Source: Coxiella-like endosymbiont
GTDB taxonomy: Bacteria > Pseudomonadota > Gammaproteobacteria > Coxiellales > Coxiellaceae
Direction of reading: 5' to 3'
NCBI RefSeq assembly: GCF_024730665.1
Contig: NZ_CP084737.1
Span: 248,001 to 312,000 of the forward strand
DNA: 64,000 bases
Each line of letters starts with the position of its first letter. Within the stretch, counting starts at the first letter, position 1. The notes below the pieces were generated by a model that did not search any database, was not told the origin of the DNA, and saw only the letters and a program-made list of their open reading frames with translations. Both the position numbers and the translations under genes were made by a program. Positions 1-8,919 of this stretch are shown in pieces.

Positions 1-373
1 AATCAGGCGTACATGCAGCCCGGTAAGCTTTTGCAACTTCTTGAGTTTCATCAAAAAGGTAAGGAAAGGAATAACCAAGCCTTTTTGCAACCTCCTTCAT
101 TTTTTCAGGAGAATCTTCCGGATAATTTTTGATATCATTGGAATTAATAGCAATAAATTGAATGCCATCAGATTGATATTTTCTAGCAACTTCAGCTAGT
201 TTTCGCTGAATATGCTGGACGAAAGGACAGTGATTACAAATAAACATAATCACCGTTGCTTTATCTGATTTTAATTGGTCAAGTGACATTATTTTGCCGC
301 TCACCGCATCGGATAATTTAAACTGAGGTGCTTTTGTCTTCAAGTGAATCATTGTGGAAGGGGTTAATACCAT
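1..373 (-). CDS. Thioredoxin-fold (AhpC/TSA-like) redox protein, partial
   Basis: The window edge cuts off the C-terminus, leaving 124 codons. The start ATG at 373 is preceded by a strong AAAGGAG ribosome binding site. The protein opens with a redoxin-type strand ending in MFICNHCPFVQH, which holds a CxxC pair at about residues 46 and 49. A further cysteine lies in AACTPD near the edge. This arrangement is typical of the thioredoxin-like AhpC/TSA family that reduces peroxides or disulfides in the cytoplasm; no signal peptide is visible. The exact substrate cannot be told from the sequence. Confidence 0.85.
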   Translation of the reverse strand, partial: MVLTPSTMIHLKTKAPQFKLSDAVSGKIMSLDQLKSDKATVIMFICNHCPFVQHIQRKLAEVARKYQSDGIQFIAINSNDIKNYPEDSPEKMKEVAKRLGYSFPYLFDETQEVAKAYRAACTPD

Positions 374-478
374 GATTTTCTCCTTTAATTTTGTTGTTAC
401 CTTATAACTTCAACCGCTTTTAGCTGAATCAGTAATTGTTTTTTATCGATCATGTTCGATTAAATTTGCAGGGATGAG

Positions 479-985
479 CTAAGAATCTTCTATGCACACC
501 ACCTTTAACGAAACATAATCCTGCATATTTTCCTGATTAATGCTGATAGTTGGGCAAAATCGCATTTCTGGAAACATGCTGAAGAAACTGCGCAAAGTTT
601 TCATTCCGCTGTTTAAAATAGCCGGAGCAAATTCAATGAGCAAAAAACTATGTTGGACTCCTAATGATAATTCAGATGGAATTTTAATCGCGGGCATGGG
701 GCATATGTATATATAAGGGATACTTATTTTTAACGCAGCAGTAATCAATTTAGAGGAAATGCCACAAATCATTGCAAAATCAGCACCCGCTATACCCGCT
801 ATATATTCGGATAATTTATTTCTTATCGTTTGAATAACACGAAGAAAAACGGATGCGCGTAACGCGATTTTAAGCGTTTTCACACTACCATCAATCAACT
901 CTGTAGCGAGAAGCATGGCATGCTTAATGTCATTTAGTTCGATGACAGGAGCAATAGAAACGCGCGCAAGAATATCTATATCCAT
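479..985 (-). pseudogene. eda: Decayed KDPG/KHG aldolase (eda)
   Basis: The 168-residue frame is open but aligns by eye with 2-keto-3-deoxy-6-phosphogluconate aldolase (usually about 210 residues). The N-terminus (ILARVSIAPVIELND) and the C-terminal RFCPTISINQENMQDY block match the family. About 40 residues in the middle are missing or replaced. The general-base Glu region reads KTLKIALRAS (family: LEVTLRT), so the Glu is Lys. The Schiff-base lysine block (K-x-FPAE) reads LLIEFAPAI and has no lysine. With both catalytic residues gone the product cannot be an active aldolase. It lies upstream of pfp on the same strand, separated by about 425 bp. Confidence 0.75.
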
Positions 986-1411
986 TTGCCATCAGATTGT
1001 AATACTTAACCGCGCATTAGCACAAGAGTAAAGGTTGCTTCTTAGTCTTATACCTGCTGACTTATCGATAGTGCGCAGGTTGCCATAGTTCTCTTCTGCC
1101 TGAGAAAGGTTATCTCAATGTAAAAGATAAACATGGTTTCAGCGTTGATTTTGAGAAAAACTCGTTATAAATATTTTTATGTCCGATAGTTATCTTTGGG
1201 CTTCTGAATAAAATGCAGAGAAATAAGATAAAAATACCTATTGCATTACATTAAATTAAAATTTAACCTAAAGACAAGATATTGCTCTGGTTCCTCTCTA
1301 AAAATGACGAAAATTTCGCCAGACGACTCGCTTACGATCGCCATTTCATGATTTCTTAATGGCAAAGAACTCAAATTTGTCGTTAAGACCCATTTGTTGA
1401 AGTGATTGTAT
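986..1411. other. No gene seen
   Basis: About 425 bp between pfp and the decayed eda. I see no credible reading frame, RNA gene or terminator here; it is probably eroded sequence. Confidence 0.5.
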
Positions 1412-2674
1412 TTATAAAAAACATTCCTTGAGTTTCTTTTTAACTAAATGGTTTTTTAGGGTGATATAATCCGGCATTCCATTTTTATATGGGGGATAAG
1501 CCTCACCCTGAATTAGGGGTTCTAGATAGGCGCGGCAAGGTTCAGTAATATTAAAACCATCATCAGAAATATAATCACGTGGCATTTTACATTCGACATT
1601 AGCGACAATTGATAATGGGACTGTGCCGATGTTCCATCGGTAATCAGGAATATTTTTTTCGCGTTGGATTGTCAGCATCACATCAGATTGCCCGGCTAGT
1701 GCATATTCCACTGCCGCTTTCCCTAACGCATAGGCCTGATCTAAATCTGTTTGCGAAGCAATATGTCGTGCAGCACGTTGCAAATAGTCGACTACAGCCC
1801 AATGGTATTTAAGATCGAGATTTTTTTTAATCAGTTTTGCTAGGATAGGGGCGACGCCACCTAATTGTTCGTGGCCAAATGCGTCATGTAAACCTGATTC
1901 AGAAATGAAATGACCATCAGGATAGCGAATCCCTTCTGAGGCCACAATGACGCAATAGCCTTGTTTATCGACGAATTCTTTGACTTTGGTTAGGAAAGCT
2001 TCCATTTGAAAAGTTACTTCAGGAAATAAGATAATATGAGGAGGATCGTTGTATTGTCGTTTTCCCAATGCTGCAGAGGCAGCAATCCAGCCCGTATGCC
2101 GACCCATGACTTCTAAAATAAAGACCTTAGTGGAGCCCGACGCCATGCCATAAACGTCAAGTGCTGCTTCTTTTGTAGAAATAGCAACATATTTAGCAAC
2201 CGAACCAAAACCGGGGCAATTGTCCGTAAAAGGCAAATCGTTATCGATGGTTTTTGGGATGCCGATACAGACTATTGGATAGTTCATCATTTTACTTGAT
2301 TGTGAGATTTTATGCGTTGTGTCTTGCGAATCACCTCCACCATTGTACAAAAAATAACCAATATGGTGAGTTTTAAAAACTTCAATCAGACGCTTGTACT
2401 GACGACGATCTTTATCAATGTCACTGAGTTTATAACGACAAGAACCAAATGCGCTAGAAGGGGTATGACATAAAGCAGCAATAGCTTCAGGATATTCTAA
2501 GCTCGTATCGATAAGATCTTCTTTTAAGGCACCGATAATCCCATTACGTCCAGCCAATACTTTGTTGATTCGAGGAAAATTTTTTCCAGCTGTTTGGATA
2601 ACCCCACAAGCAGTAGCATTAATGACAGCCGTTGCTCCGCCTGACTGGGCATAAAAAATGTTTTTTTCGCTCAT
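1412..2674 (-). CDS. pfp: Pyrophosphate-dependent 6-phosphofructokinase
   Basis: A 420-residue cytoplasmic enzyme that phosphorylates fructose 6-phosphate reversibly with pyrophosphate as donor. The phosphate loop SGGATAVINA is at residues 11-20. The nucleotide-site motif reads NGGGDSQDT (111-119), unlike the GGDGS of ATP enzymes. The catalytic block reads PKTIDND (140-146), where the lysine is the mark of PPi-dependent enzymes (ATP enzymes have GTIDND). MGRHTGW follows at 190-196. The ATG at 2674 has an AAGGGAC Shine-Dalgarno. The gene appears intact. PPi use saves ATP and is common in Legionellales, many of which lack an ATP-dependent PFK; whether that holds here cannot be seen. Confidence 0.93.
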   Translation of the reverse strand: MSEKNIFYAQSGGATAVINATACGVIQTAGKNFPRINKVLAGRNGIIGALKEDLIDTSLEYPEAIAALCHTPSSAFGSCRYKLSDIDKDRRQYKRLIEVFKTHHIGYFLYNGGGDSQDTTHKISQSSKMMNYPIVCIGIPKTIDNDLPFTDNCPGFGSVAKYVAISTKEAALDVYGMASGSTKVFILEVMGRHTGWIAASAALGKRQYNDPPHIILFPEVTFQMEAFLTKVKEFVDKQGYCVIVASEGIRYPDGHFISESGLHDAFGHEQLGGVAPILAKLIKKNLDLKYHWAVVDYLQRAARHIASQTDLDQAYALGKAAVEYALAGQSDVMLTIQREKNIPDYRWNIGTVPLSIVANVECKMPRDYISDDGFNITEPCRAYLEPLIQGEAYPPYKNGMPDYITLKNHLVKKKLKECFL

Positions 2675-3854
2675 GTGTTTTATGTCCCTTAAGTTTTGGC
2701 TAAAACACGAAAGTTATTACATGGAATGAAGTTGATGTCAAAGGAAAATCCATCATATCCTATCTCCATGTCCTGTCTCCATTATCTTGAATCCTCGTTA
2801 TCCCGCAGACAACTCTATAAGTCAGTGACTCTATCGGCTATTTTTCGTAAAACTCCGCTAATTATTGTTTGGTAATTTTTTTCAGGATAGAATATTCTTC
2901 TGTAATCTGCCGGGCTAATGTCTTTTACCCGATTTAGTTGCCAAAATTTTTTCTCTTTTTATGTTTTCAACTCCACATAAAAGCGATTTTAACAATCAAT
3001 TAGCTTAAATGACTAGTCGCTCTCATTTCAAAAAGTGGTAGCCCGAAAAGTAGATTATTTTTACCTTGATAGCATTTAATTTTTATAAATTTTTTTCTAA
3101 ATATCTGAGCGATAAGGCACCTAAACAACTTTGACTTCTATTATATCCATAATTTGAGAAACTCCCAACAAAATGAGTAGCTTGGAACAGTAAATTTGCG
3201 CATTAAAAAGTTTTTTCATTTCTTTTTCTATTATCAATCTGAAGATGGCAGAAATGGTAATATCATCAGCTACATGCTTTGCACATCACATAGTTGTCTT
3301 CGTTTCGGCTCAATCGAGTAGAATCGTGTTCATTGTGCATGTTTAGGCGATTAGTTAATACATTACTATATGAATTATATGAATTTATAGATTATTTACC
3401 ACTCCAAAGATTATTGATTTTCAACCCAATTAATATGTAGGGAAAGTGACTACAATGGAGACTCAAATGAAACGATACCAAAAGCAACTGTTCAGAAGCA
3501 AGAGCTCTCCCTCAGTTAGAAAAGAACTAGTAGCAGAAAAAGAAGATAAAAAGATTGAGCAAAAATGAAGTTTTTCCTTTTTTGTAGCATTTCAGAAGGA
3601 TTTTCAATTTTCTGATAGCGACTTCAAGCAATGGAAATTTCAGAAATTGATAAAATTGACATAGGACAAAAGTTGAATATCCTAGGTATCAAAATATTAT
3701 ACTAAGGTGAGAAAATCCAGCGACGTATGCTATTCGAAATTTTTTATAAGATTTAGAGTGTATTGAAGGACTATGCCGGTGATATTAACAAGATCCAGAT
3801 AGATGTCTCAATAATCTATCTATTTGTAAGACAAGAATCTTGTTTGCATAACAA
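2675..3854. other. Long gene-poor stretch
   Basis: Nearly 1.2 kb of AT-rich sequence without a supported gene, apart from a 37-codon frame listed separately. A short frame near 3630-3700 reads like the end of a LysM repeat but is too short to call. Confidence 0.5.
3455..3568 (+). CDS. Possible small basic protein, 37 aa
   Basis: A short frame starts at ATG 3455 with AGGGAAAG upstream and encodes a very Lys/Arg/Gln-rich peptide (begins METQMKRYQKQ, ends KKIEQK). It matches no family I recognise. It could be a real small protein, the stump of a larger gene, or chance. Low confidence. Confidence 0.2.
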   Translation: METQMKRYQKQLFRSKSSPSVRKELVAEKEDKKIEQK

Positions 3855-3885
3855 AACAAAGCGAGGTAATTTCCCTCGCTTTGTT
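3855..3885 (-). terminator. Rho-independent terminator of the RRM gene
   Basis: A perfect 12-bp stem (AACAAAGCGAGG at 3855-3866 pairing with 3874-3885) closes a 7-nt loop. Read on the minus strand it is followed by TTGTTATG, and it lies 24 bp past the stop of the RNA-binding protein gene. Stem strength, position and T-rich tail support an intrinsic terminator. Confidence 0.8.
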
Positions 3886-3908
3886 GATTCTTTATGATAA
3901 AGAATACA

Positions 3909-4241
3909 TTAGAAGTGAGACGAGCCTCTACCGCCACCGCCGTTGCGACCGCGGCCGCTACCGCTGCTACGACCACCGCCACCGACTGGGTTATCCCGTG
4001 CGATGTTGACTCGAATTTTACGCCCTTGCATTTCTGTTCCGTCTGCAAGTAACGCGGCTTGTGCTGCGTTTTGGTTAGCAAAAGTAACAAAAGCAAAGCC
4101 TTTAGATTTGCCCGTATCGCGATCCATAATTACTCTGGCATCTTCGATGTCGCCATATTGGCCAAAGAAGGATTGAAGGTCTTTAGCCGTCACATCGTAT
4201 GACAAGCTCCCCACATAGATCTTATTTTGACTCATCGTCAT
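3909..4241 (-). CDS. RRM-domain RNA-binding protein with glycine/arginine-rich tail
   Basis: A 110-residue protein with one RNA recognition motif: RNP2 is IYVGSL (about 8-13) and RNP1 is KGFAFVTF (about 47-54). After the RRM comes a 30-residue tail rich in Gly, Arg and Ser (for example GGGGRSSGSGRGRNGGGG), which resembles RGG-type RNA-binding tails. Bacterial relatives bind single-stranded RNA and are often induced by cold. Two in-frame starts (4241, 4235) share the GAGG at 4248-4251, so the N-terminus is uncertain by two residues. A strong terminator follows. It stands alone between decayed sequence and the divergent cysteine desulfurase. Confidence 0.88.
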   Translation of the reverse strand: MTMSQNKIYVGSLSYDVTAKDLQSFFGQYGDIEDARVIMDRDTGKSKGFAFVTFANQNAAQAALLADGTEMQGRKIRVNIARDNPVGGGGRSSGSGRGRNGGGGRGSSHF

Positions 4242-4517
4242 TTTTCCTCAGTTGTAGAAACAAAAACGCTTTCGCAAGAATGTCAGGAACTGTCACTCGA
4301 AGAGAAAAAGGTCCGTAACGAATCCATGCTCTGCAGACAGCATTGTACGATAAAATGGGGAAAAAAATACTCTTTGGACAAAAAAGTGTGGCTTCTTTTA
4401 AGCTATTCCCTTGAACCTCTCTCTGTTTGCTTTTCATAGTACTCATGAATTCCGTGCATATTACTCTCCTTGATAAGTGACGCGGATTTTTAAAGAAAAG
4501 AGTGGATTAAAATGCGA

Positions 4518-4523
4518 TATAAT
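4518..4523 (+). promoter_or_regulatory. Perfect -10 box 8 nt before the cysteine desulfurase ATG
   Basis: TATAAT at 4518-4523 is followed by only eight bases before ATG 4532. Transcription would begin at about 4530-4532, so the mRNA should have almost no leader. No Shine-Dalgarno precedes the ATG and no clear -35 box is present at 16-18 bp. Confidence 0.5.
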
Positions 4524-4531
4524 ACCTGTCC

Positions 4532-5674
4532 ATGAAGGGAATATATCTTGATAATAATGCCACTACCCCCGTTGCGCCAGAAATAGCTCTGGAGCTTTTT
4601 TCTTATTTTTCAAAATATTATGGGAATCCCTCGAGTTTACATCGATTAGGCGTTGAAGCAGAGCGGGCAGTCAGCAAGGCACGGCGCTGTTTAGGTAGGC
4701 TGTTGCGGGTAGGCGAACAGGAGATTGTTTTTACATCAGGAGGAACGGAGAGCGTTAATTTAGCAATTAAGGGAGCAGCTCAGGCAATGAAGCGATATGG
4801 AAATCACATTGTTACGTCGCCTACAGAGCATAATGCAGTTTTAGCTAGCGTGTCTTCTTTAAAGCAGTTTGGGTTTTCAGTTGATTTTGTTGAGGTGGAT
4901 TCAACAGGAAAGGTTATACCTGAAGTGGTATCTGATTTAATAAAGTCGGATACAATTCTCGTCGCTATGATGCACATTAACAATGAACTAGGCACAATTA
5001 ATCCTATTAATAACATTGCTCGTGCAGTAAAAGCAAAAAATAAACAGACCCTCGTTTTTTCGGATGGGGCTCAAGCCTTTGGAAAGCAGGAAATTGATCT
5101 CACTGATATCGATCTTTATTCAATCAGTGGCCATAAATTTCACGCATCCAAAGGTAGCGGGGCCTTATATATTAAAGATAAAACACCTCTGCAACCGTTG
5201 ATTTCAGGTGGCGGACAGGAAAGAGGACTCCGTTCTGGCACTGAAAATGTAGAGGGTATTATTGGTTTAGCAAAAGCAGCTGAGTTGGCCTATAGCCAAT
5301 TAGCTAATCTTCAGGAACATTGGCAAAAATTGAGAACCTATTTTATACGTGGATTAAAGGCACTTCCTGATGTTGTTATTAATTCGCCATATGATGCCTT
5401 GAGGAATACAATCAATGTCTCTTTCGGTTCAATTCCTTCAGAGGTAATGATGTATTCCCTTGAAGAAAAAGGTGTTTATGTTTCTGCAAGTTCAGCATGT
5501 GGTAGTACGAAACGAAAACCAAGCCATGTCCTAAAGGCGGTTGGATTACCGGCTAAACGTATTCAATCGGCTATTCGGTTCAGTTTTTCACGATATAATA
5601 CCGATGAAGAAATTAGGTATACATTAAAGTGTCTCAATGAAATACTCGATAATTTAAAAACAATTATAAGATGA
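4532..5674 (+). CDS. Cysteine desulfurase (NifS/IscS family), partner of ThiI
   Basis: A 380-residue PLP enzyme that takes sulfur from cysteine to form an enzyme persulfide and alanine. Visible are the N-terminal YLDNNATTP, TSGGTES (68-74), the PLP lysine in SGHKF (K202) and the persulfide cysteine in SSACGSTKRKPSHVL (C323). Its stop overlaps the ATG of thiI by four bases (ATGA), so the two are translationally coupled. The same pairing in Bacillus (NifZ-ThiI) serves s4U formation in tRNA, and that is the likely role here; a general Fe-S role is also possible. A second, frame-broken desulfurase lies at 34.7-35.8 kb. No SD precedes the start, fitting the nearby -10 box. Confidence 0.9.
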   Translation: MKGIYLDNNATTPVAPEIALELFSYFSKYYGNPSSLHRLGVEAERAVSKARRCLGRLLRVGEQEIVFTSGGTESVNLAIKGAAQAMKRYGNHIVTSPTEHNAVLASVSSLKQFGFSVDFVEVDSTGKVIPEVVSDLIKSDTILVAMMHINNELGTINPINNIARAVKAKNKQTLVFSDGAQAFGKQEIDLTDIDLYSISGHKFHASKGSGALYIKDKTPLQPLISGGGQERGLRSGTENVEGIIGLAKAAELAYSQLANLQEHWQKLRTYFIRGLKALPDVVINSPYDALRNTINVSFGSIPSEVMMYSLEEKGVYVSASSACGSTKRKPSHVLKAVGLPAKRIQSAIRFSFSRYNTDEEIRYTLKCLNEILDNLKTIIR

Positions 5675-6849
5675 AAAAAGTTATTCTTATTAAATATGGT
5701 GAAATTGCACTTAAAGGAAGAAATCGCCATCAGTTTGAATCATTGATAGTGGAAAATATTCGTCTTGCAACTGGTGAAAATACAATAGCTGTTGAAAAAC
5801 AACGTGGTCGATTTTATCTACATTTAACTGAAGAAAAACAAGTTTTTCATTATAGCAAAGCGTTGAAGCGGGTTTTTGGTATTGTAGGATTTGCTGTAGC
5901 TGATCGTCTGACGTTGCATACTAATCTCGAGGCAGTTGAGAAAGCAGTTTTGCAACGTATTGAAATATTAGGATTAAATTCACTAAGCTTTCGAGTTGAT
6001 GCACGGCGTGCTTCAAAATTATTTCCATTGGACTCAATGGAAATAAACAAAAAAATAGGTGCGATAGTGCTTTCCCGTTTTCCTCATTGGAAAATTAATT
6101 TAAATAATCCTGAGTTGTCACTTTTTATTGAAGTGCGAGATGAAGGAATATTTATTTATAGCAGTGAGGATTATGGAAAAGGGCCTGGTGGGTTACCAGT
6201 TGGTATAGGAGGAGGTGGCTTGTTGTTATTGTCAGGTGGTATTGATAGCCCGGTGGCAGGATGGACGTTATTAAAACGGGGTATGGCTATCGATGCTATT
6301 TATTTTCATAGTTTCCCTTACACAGGAGAAAAAGCAAAGGAGAAGGTAATTGATCTCGCTCAGATTTTGACGCGCTGGAAGTTGCGGGCTATTCATTTGT
6401 ATGTTCCTTATTTTACTCATGTACAAGAAACTATTAATAAAAATTGTCCTGAATCAACATGGACTATTCTTCATCGGCGTTTTATGATGCGCGTTGCTGA
6501 AAAAGTTGCAAAATCCTCGTATCATGCGTTAATAACAGGAGAAAATTTAGGGCAAGTAGCAAGCCAAACTATTCAAAATATTTCGATTATTAATAAGGTG
6601 ACTGATTTACCGATTTTACGTCCTTTAATCAGTTTTGATAAGCAAGAAATTATTAAAATAGCTCAGAAAATAGGGACGTTTCGTATTTCTAATCGACCTT
6701 ATCAGGACTGTTGTACATTATTTGCGCCTAAAAATCCAGAAACAAAAGCGAAGGAAAGAGAAATCCTTAAAATAGAAGAAAAATTGCCCTCTGATGCTCT
6801 CATTAGCGAGACATTAAAGAAGATGAGAATCATTCGCATTGATCAATGA
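5671..6849 (+). CDS. thiI: tRNA 4-thiouridine synthetase ThiI, short form
   Basis: A 392-residue enzyme that adenylates U8 of tRNA and inserts sulfur to make 4-thiouridine. It has an N-terminal ferredoxin-like/THUMP region (about 1-165) and a PP-loop ATP pyrophosphatase domain with LLSGGIDSPVAGW (SGGIDSP at about 188-194). QDCCTLFAPKNP near residue 345 carries the conserved cysteine region. The E. coli protein has about 480 residues because of a C-terminal rhodanese domain; that domain is absent here, so sulfur probably passes straight from the coupled desulfurase, as in Bacillus. The gene overlaps the desulfurase by 4 nt. Confidence 0.93.
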   Translation: MKKVILIKYGEIALKGRNRHQFESLIVENIRLATGENTIAVEKQRGRFYLHLTEEKQVFHYSKALKRVFGIVGFAVADRLTLHTNLEAVEKAVLQRIEILGLNSLSFRVDARRASKLFPLDSMEINKKIGAIVLSRFPHWKINLNNPELSLFIEVRDEGIFIYSSEDYGKGPGGLPVGIGGGGLLLLSGGIDSPVAGWTLLKRGMAIDAIYFHSFPYTGEKAKEKVIDLAQILTRWKLRAIHLYVPYFTHVQETINKNCPESTWTILHRRFMMRVAEKVAKSSYHALITGENLGQVASQTIQNISIINKVTDLPILRPLISFDKQEIIKIAQKIGTFRISNRPYQDCCTLFAPKNPETKAKEREILKIEEKLPSDALISETLKKMRIIRIDQ

Positions 6850-6890
6850 GATTGTGAGGTAGCTTTTCTATGAACATAACCTCCCCACAG

Positions 6891-6926
6891 GCGGTTTTGC
6901 TTTTACACGTGGAAGAGCAAAACCGC
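6891..6926 (+). repeat. Inverted repeat after thiI
   Basis: An 11-bp perfect stem (GCGGTTTTGCT at 6891-6901 with 6916-6926), extendable by a few pairs, lies 42 bp past the thiI stop. No T run follows on either strand, so it is either a weak or degraded terminator or an RNA 3'-end structure. Confidence 0.45.
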
Positions 6927-7065
6927 AGTAGGAACGACACCTAACTGACTTTTTTGGTCAATCATTTTTTATTTGATCTTACCACTTTGTTATAGGTGAA
7001 TCACTATACCTCTCCTATAATTTTGTAGGAAAAGTGTTCCTTTTTACTAATCAATTTTTAAATTT

Positions 7066-7518
7066 TTATTCCTCAATCTCTATTTTTTTCGAAGTGCTCA
7101 TAGTCGCTTTGGGAACGGTGATTTCCAGAACGCCATATTTGCTTTTTGCTTTGATATGTTCTGGATCTACCGATTCAGGTAGACTGAACCACCGCATAAA
7201 TGAACCTTTGGTTCGTTCTACACGTAAATAATTTTCATCTTTTTCTTCGGCTTTTGTCTCTTTTTCGCCTTTAATGGTTAAGACATTATTTTCCATCGAA
7301 ACTTCGATTTCTTTTGGATCTACGCCGGGGACATCGGCACAAATAAGATAATGAGAACCTTTATCTTTGATATCGATACTAGGAGACCACTCGCTGGGGA
7401 AGGTATCCCACAATTCACTTTCAGTTGCCCATCCGAAAGGCTCAAATAAACGATTGATATCCTGTTGTAAATGACCTAAAAGGCTACTGCGAGGTTGTTT
7501 TTGGATGATTTTAGTCAT
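7066..7518 (-). CDS. Small heat-shock protein, Hsp20 family
   Basis: A 150-residue alpha-crystallin-type chaperone that holds unfolding proteins in large oligomers. The alpha-crystallin domain covers about residues 45-145 with DVPGVDPKEIEVSMENNVLTIKG and the late GVLEITVPKA motif (G-V-L-x-I/V). The C-terminal KKIEIEE provides an I-x-I type tail. The start at 7518 follows an AGGGAG Shine-Dalgarno. It stands alone, convergent with thiI. Symbionts with relaxed selection commonly retain strong chaperone capacity; that link is inference. Confidence 0.92.
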   Translation of the reverse strand: MTKIIQKQPRSSLLGHLQQDINRLFEPFGWATESELWDTFPSEWSPSIDIKDKGSHYLICADVPGVDPKEIEVSMENNVLTIKGEKETKAEEKDENYLRVERTKGSFMRWFSLPESVDPEHIKAKSKYGVLEITVPKATMSTSKKIEIEE

Positions 7519-7636
7519 TTTTATCTCCCTAAGTTAACTGGATGACCATATAATGGGGCATAAAGCTGAATATTGCAAGTTACGGAATCTCGCGGTTTCC
7601 TTTTTACTATGCTAGGATGCTAACCCAGCCGAGTAG

Positions 7637-7710
7637 GCGCCCGTAGCTCAGTTGGATAGAGTAGCCGGCTTCGAACCGGTTGGTCGGGGGTTCGAATCCC
7701 TCCGGGCGCG
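7637..7710 (+). tRNA. tRNA-Arg (anticodon UCG)
   Basis: The acceptor stem GCGCCCG/CGGGCGC, D arm, T arm with TTCGAAT and an anticodon loop CTTCGAA are all present. The anticodon TCG reads CGA/CGG arginine codons. The discriminator is G and CCA is not encoded. Most gammaproteobacteria read CGA with an inosine-carrying ACG tRNA, so this species is worth noting. Confidence 0.92.
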
Positions 7711-8919
7711 CTATCTTTCTAATAAACAATTCGTATTTTGTGAAGAAATGAAAGTGTGTGTGTGATCAGCTAAAACAGGGTTTGTAATGGGGAAGATATA
7801 GATTGGTTGTCGGCGCAATAGATACAAACACCATTAAGAGTAGTATATAAAAAGTGGATGTAATCCTAATAATTCAATGAAAAAATTCTATTTTGTCGGA
7901 TTAATTGCCGTTACTAATTTCCATTCTGGCATTATGGCAAATGGTACTGTAGCAGATTCTTGTTTAGCGGAAGCTCTTATGTCCCGCTGTTCGTGGTGAG
8001 TTATCCTGAAAAGTTCTTATTCTCAATAATATTGTGGTTTCTTAATGTTGGCAAAGCTTTTCGGTAGATCAAAGAACTTTAACTTTGGGAAACAATGAAG
8101 CGCTGCTGTATTCGAGTACTCTACAGCGGGAAATGTAGTAAATAATGAGAGTAATTTATTTAACTGATGACTTTATTTTTATATAAAATTCTATCTTTTG
8201 TCCCGCAAGATCTAACCGCAGCACGCTCTTTCGGCAGATAGAGTGGTACATGCGAAGCTGAATGTATTGTAAATTTATACAGTGGCACATAGGTGGATAT
8301 GTAATTTATTGTTAAGGAAAAAGTAGTACTATCTGTTTATTTGGCGTTCCAATTACTTCTGAACTCGTTATTGGTTGCGAAGCAATTTTCGTACGGCAAT
8401 AGGACACTGGTGGTTTACAGCAGTCCATAGAAAAAAGAAATAGATGAATGAAGGTCGGCTACAATAATTGCCTGGGCAGTCTGTTTATGTACAATATTGA
8501 AAACGTTTAGTACATTATTTTTCTCTTACCCAAATAAAGAAAAAAATAATTTTATTCTTGACTTCTTGTTCAAGACATTAAAGACTATCTTGGTTTTTGC
8601 AACTAGCGTAAGAGGTTGCTGCTTAAGCGCTTTAGAGTATTGAGCAAATGTCGCTGCACACTCAAAACCTTATGAGATATTGAGAACAGAGAAGCCAAAT
8701 TTAAATGGTGTGATAATCGTATGATAGATCTCTACGATTGGGCTGGCGCGATGACAGGAAGAGTTACTTTATCACAATTGATAGGTGCAGAGGTGTCTGT
8801 GGCCGAAACGCGATCGATGGCAAAGGATTAATGTAGTCTAAATATAGGAGCCCATTGACGTTATTGAATCAATCAGGTAGTTATAGACCCTGAATGACCC
8901 ACAAAATAGGGAACCTTCT
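7711..8919. other. 1.2 kb of decayed sequence
   Basis: No intact gene. It contains two short frames: 7877-7999 (listed separately) and 8721-8831, the latter a 36-residue peptide starting MIDLYDWAGAMTG, perhaps the stump of a lost gene. Nothing else is recognisable. Confidence 0.5.
7877..7999 (+). pseudogene. Stump of an exported protein (signal peptide only)
   Basis: A 40-codon frame begins MKKFYFVGLIAVTNF and continues through SGIMANGTVADS, which looks like a Sec signal peptide ending near MANG followed by the start of a mature domain. It ends at TGA 7997. I read it as the 5' end of a lost outer-membrane or secreted protein gene; the family cannot be named. Confidence 0.35.

Noticed and set aside
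45-373. Assigning the first gene to a named peroxiredoxin (bcp, ahpC or tpx)
   Set aside because: The CxxC pair does not fit the classical one- or two-cysteine peroxiredoxin patterns and the C-terminus is outside the window.
3630-3700. Short frame resembling the end of a LysM repeat (IDKIDIGQKLNI)
   Set aside because: Only about 20 residues with no start, no signal peptide and no second repeat; chance is likely.
3785-4096. A 103-residue minus-strand frame full of Val and Ala inside the RRM gene
   Set aside because: It is the alternative frame of the Gly/Arg-rich tail codons and spans the terminator; no family features.
7020-7048. A terminator for thiI formed by AGGAA/TTCCT followed by T
   Set aside because: The stem is only five A/T-rich pairs and lies 180 bp past the stop; too weak to call.
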